Shown here: positions 4,799-5,483 of the stretch, piece after piece
Layout: each line of letters opens with the position of its first letter
How positions within the stretch are numbered: position 1 is the first letter of the stretch
Assembly: GCA_019118725.1 (NCBI GenBank)
Contig: DWYO01000255.1
Location: 1 to 5,483 of the forward strand
DNA from: Candidatus Parabacteroides intestinavium
GTDB taxonomy: Bacteria; Bacteroidota; Bacteroidia; Bacteroidales; Tannerellaceae
Length of the DNA: 5,483 bases
Reading direction: 5' to 3'
Program-made: the position numbers and the translations under genes
Notes under the pieces: generated by a model
Told to the model about the DNA's origin: nothing
Seen by the model: only the letters and a program-made list of their open reading frames with translations
Databases searched by the model: none

Positions 4799-5482
4799 TT
4801 AGTTAGCTCTAAAAGTTATGGGTAAAGTGTATGTAGTTCGGACTGCGTTTCCATTTTTCTGTGCAGGTTGCCATTTGCCATTAGTGGTTTCGACCACACG
4901 GCAGGCTTCTTTGTCAAACGCTTCATTCAGGCTCTTTTCAACCTGCAAATCACTAACGCTACCATTCTTTTCAATCACGAACCGCACCACTACACGGCCT
5001 TGAATGTTGCCTCCTGAATTTGGATATTGGATATTTTGTGCAATATATTGCATCAGACCTGCATGACCACCATTCAAAAATTGGGGAGCGACATTTACAT
5101 CAGAGACGGCATACAAATTATCATCCGATACTATTGCCTGTTGATCAGGAATTGAGGTTTCTTCTGTTTCAATATTTTCCTCTTTCACATTTTCTGTTGA
5201 TAGTTGCATATCTGTATTATCATCTTTGGGAGGTGAATCCAAGCCAAATATTCCAGTGCTATTGAATATTAATTCCAATTTTTTTGGCCCATCAGTAGCG
5301 ACACCTCTATATGAATACTTGTCAAAAGTCATGCGAAATTTATTTCTACCGTCTTTCCCTGTAAAAATAAAATTATCACCTGACATTTCTCCACTCATGC
5401 GTATTTTCCCGCCTAAGTTCACATTAGTATAAATCGCATTACTGATTTCATTGGCTTGTTCATCTACAACAAAAGTTAGTTC
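4799..5482 (-). CDS. TonB C-terminal domain (energy-transducer type) protein, 5'-truncated by window edge
   Basis: The frame is open to the right edge and begins ELTFVVDEQANEISNAIYTN, so the GTG at 5422 is internal and the start is outside; 227 residues are visible. The last about 95 residues are a TonB_C domain: NVAPQFLNGGHAGLMQYIAQ, NIQYPN, QGRVVVRFVIEKNGSVSDLQ, EAFDKEACRVV and GKWQPAQKNGNAVRTTYTLP ending ITFRAN. Before it lies a linker rich in D, E, N and T (about 55 residues) and, upstream, a beta-rich segment (IRMSGEMSGDNFIFTGKDG, RNKFRMTFDKYSYRG, KKLELIFNSTG) not seen in classical TonB, which has a Pro-rich spacer. The N-terminal membrane anchor, if any, is outside. In Bacteroidota such domains often sit on accessory proteins rather than on the main TonB. 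The lipoprotein gene follows directly. Confidence 0.85.
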   Translation of the reverse strand, partial: ELTFVVDEQANEISNAIYTNVNLGGKIRMSGEMSGDNFIFTGKDGRNKFRMTFDKYSYRGVATDGPKKLELIFNSTGIFGLDSPPKDDNTDMQLSTENVKEENIETEETSIPDQQAIVSDDNLYAVSDVNVAPQFLNGGHAGLMQYIAQNIQYPNSGGNIQGRVVVRFVIEKNGSVSDLQVEKSLNEAFDKEACRVVETTNGKWQPAQKNGNAVRTTYTLPITFRAN

Positions 5483-5483
5483 T

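Overview
The window reads as a chromosomal segment of a gut Bacteroidales bacterium, probably Bacteroides or Phocaeicola. The evidence is a promoter with the Bacteroides -7 element (TAnnTTTG), little Shine-Dalgarno sequence before most genes, a lipoprotein with an acidic export tag after its cysteine (CSDDD), a TonB_C-domain protein, an Rpn-type gene and an IS982-type element remnant. No RNA gene or CRISPR array is visible.

Layout. (a) 2-625, + strand: 3' part of an Rpn (recombination-promoting nuclease) gene, cut by the window edge, with a four-residue EGRA-type repeat in its tail. (b) 661-3016, - strand: in transcription order, a secreted two-domain carboxymuconolactone decarboxylase/cupin protein (2195-3016), an AraC-family regulator (1193-2080) and an exported antibiotic-biosynthesis-monooxygenase-like protein (661-1131). 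These look like one small redox or aromatic/quinone-related locus. A Bacteroides-type promoter and a large dyad lie before the first gene, and a hairpin with a T-run lies between the first and second. (c) 3017-3700: mostly not coding. It holds four tandem 22-bp units, each an imperfect palindrome (3293-3380), a possible 58-residue small protein whose start codon lies in the last unit, and a decayed-looking plus-strand reading frame (3556-3702). (d) 3698-3970, - strand: the N-terminal 90 residues of a secreted protein, broken at about 3700. (e) 3976-4348: a 373-bp internally deleted IS982-family element with both terminal inverted repeats, its promoter and the two ends of its transposase, so it is MITE-like. 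(f) 4353-5482, - strand: a TonB_C-domain protein, partial at the window edge, followed 23 bp later by a surface-type lipocalin-like lipoprotein. These are probably one operon, ended by a hairpin terminator that lies inside the IS remnant.

The most interesting items are the tandem palindrome array with the small ORF starting inside it, the Rpn gene as a possible gene-within-gene antiphage system, the MITE-like IS remnant beside a broken gene, and the monooxygenase whose N-terminus looks taken from an amidohydrolase. All family assignments come from reading motifs by eye; no database search was possible.
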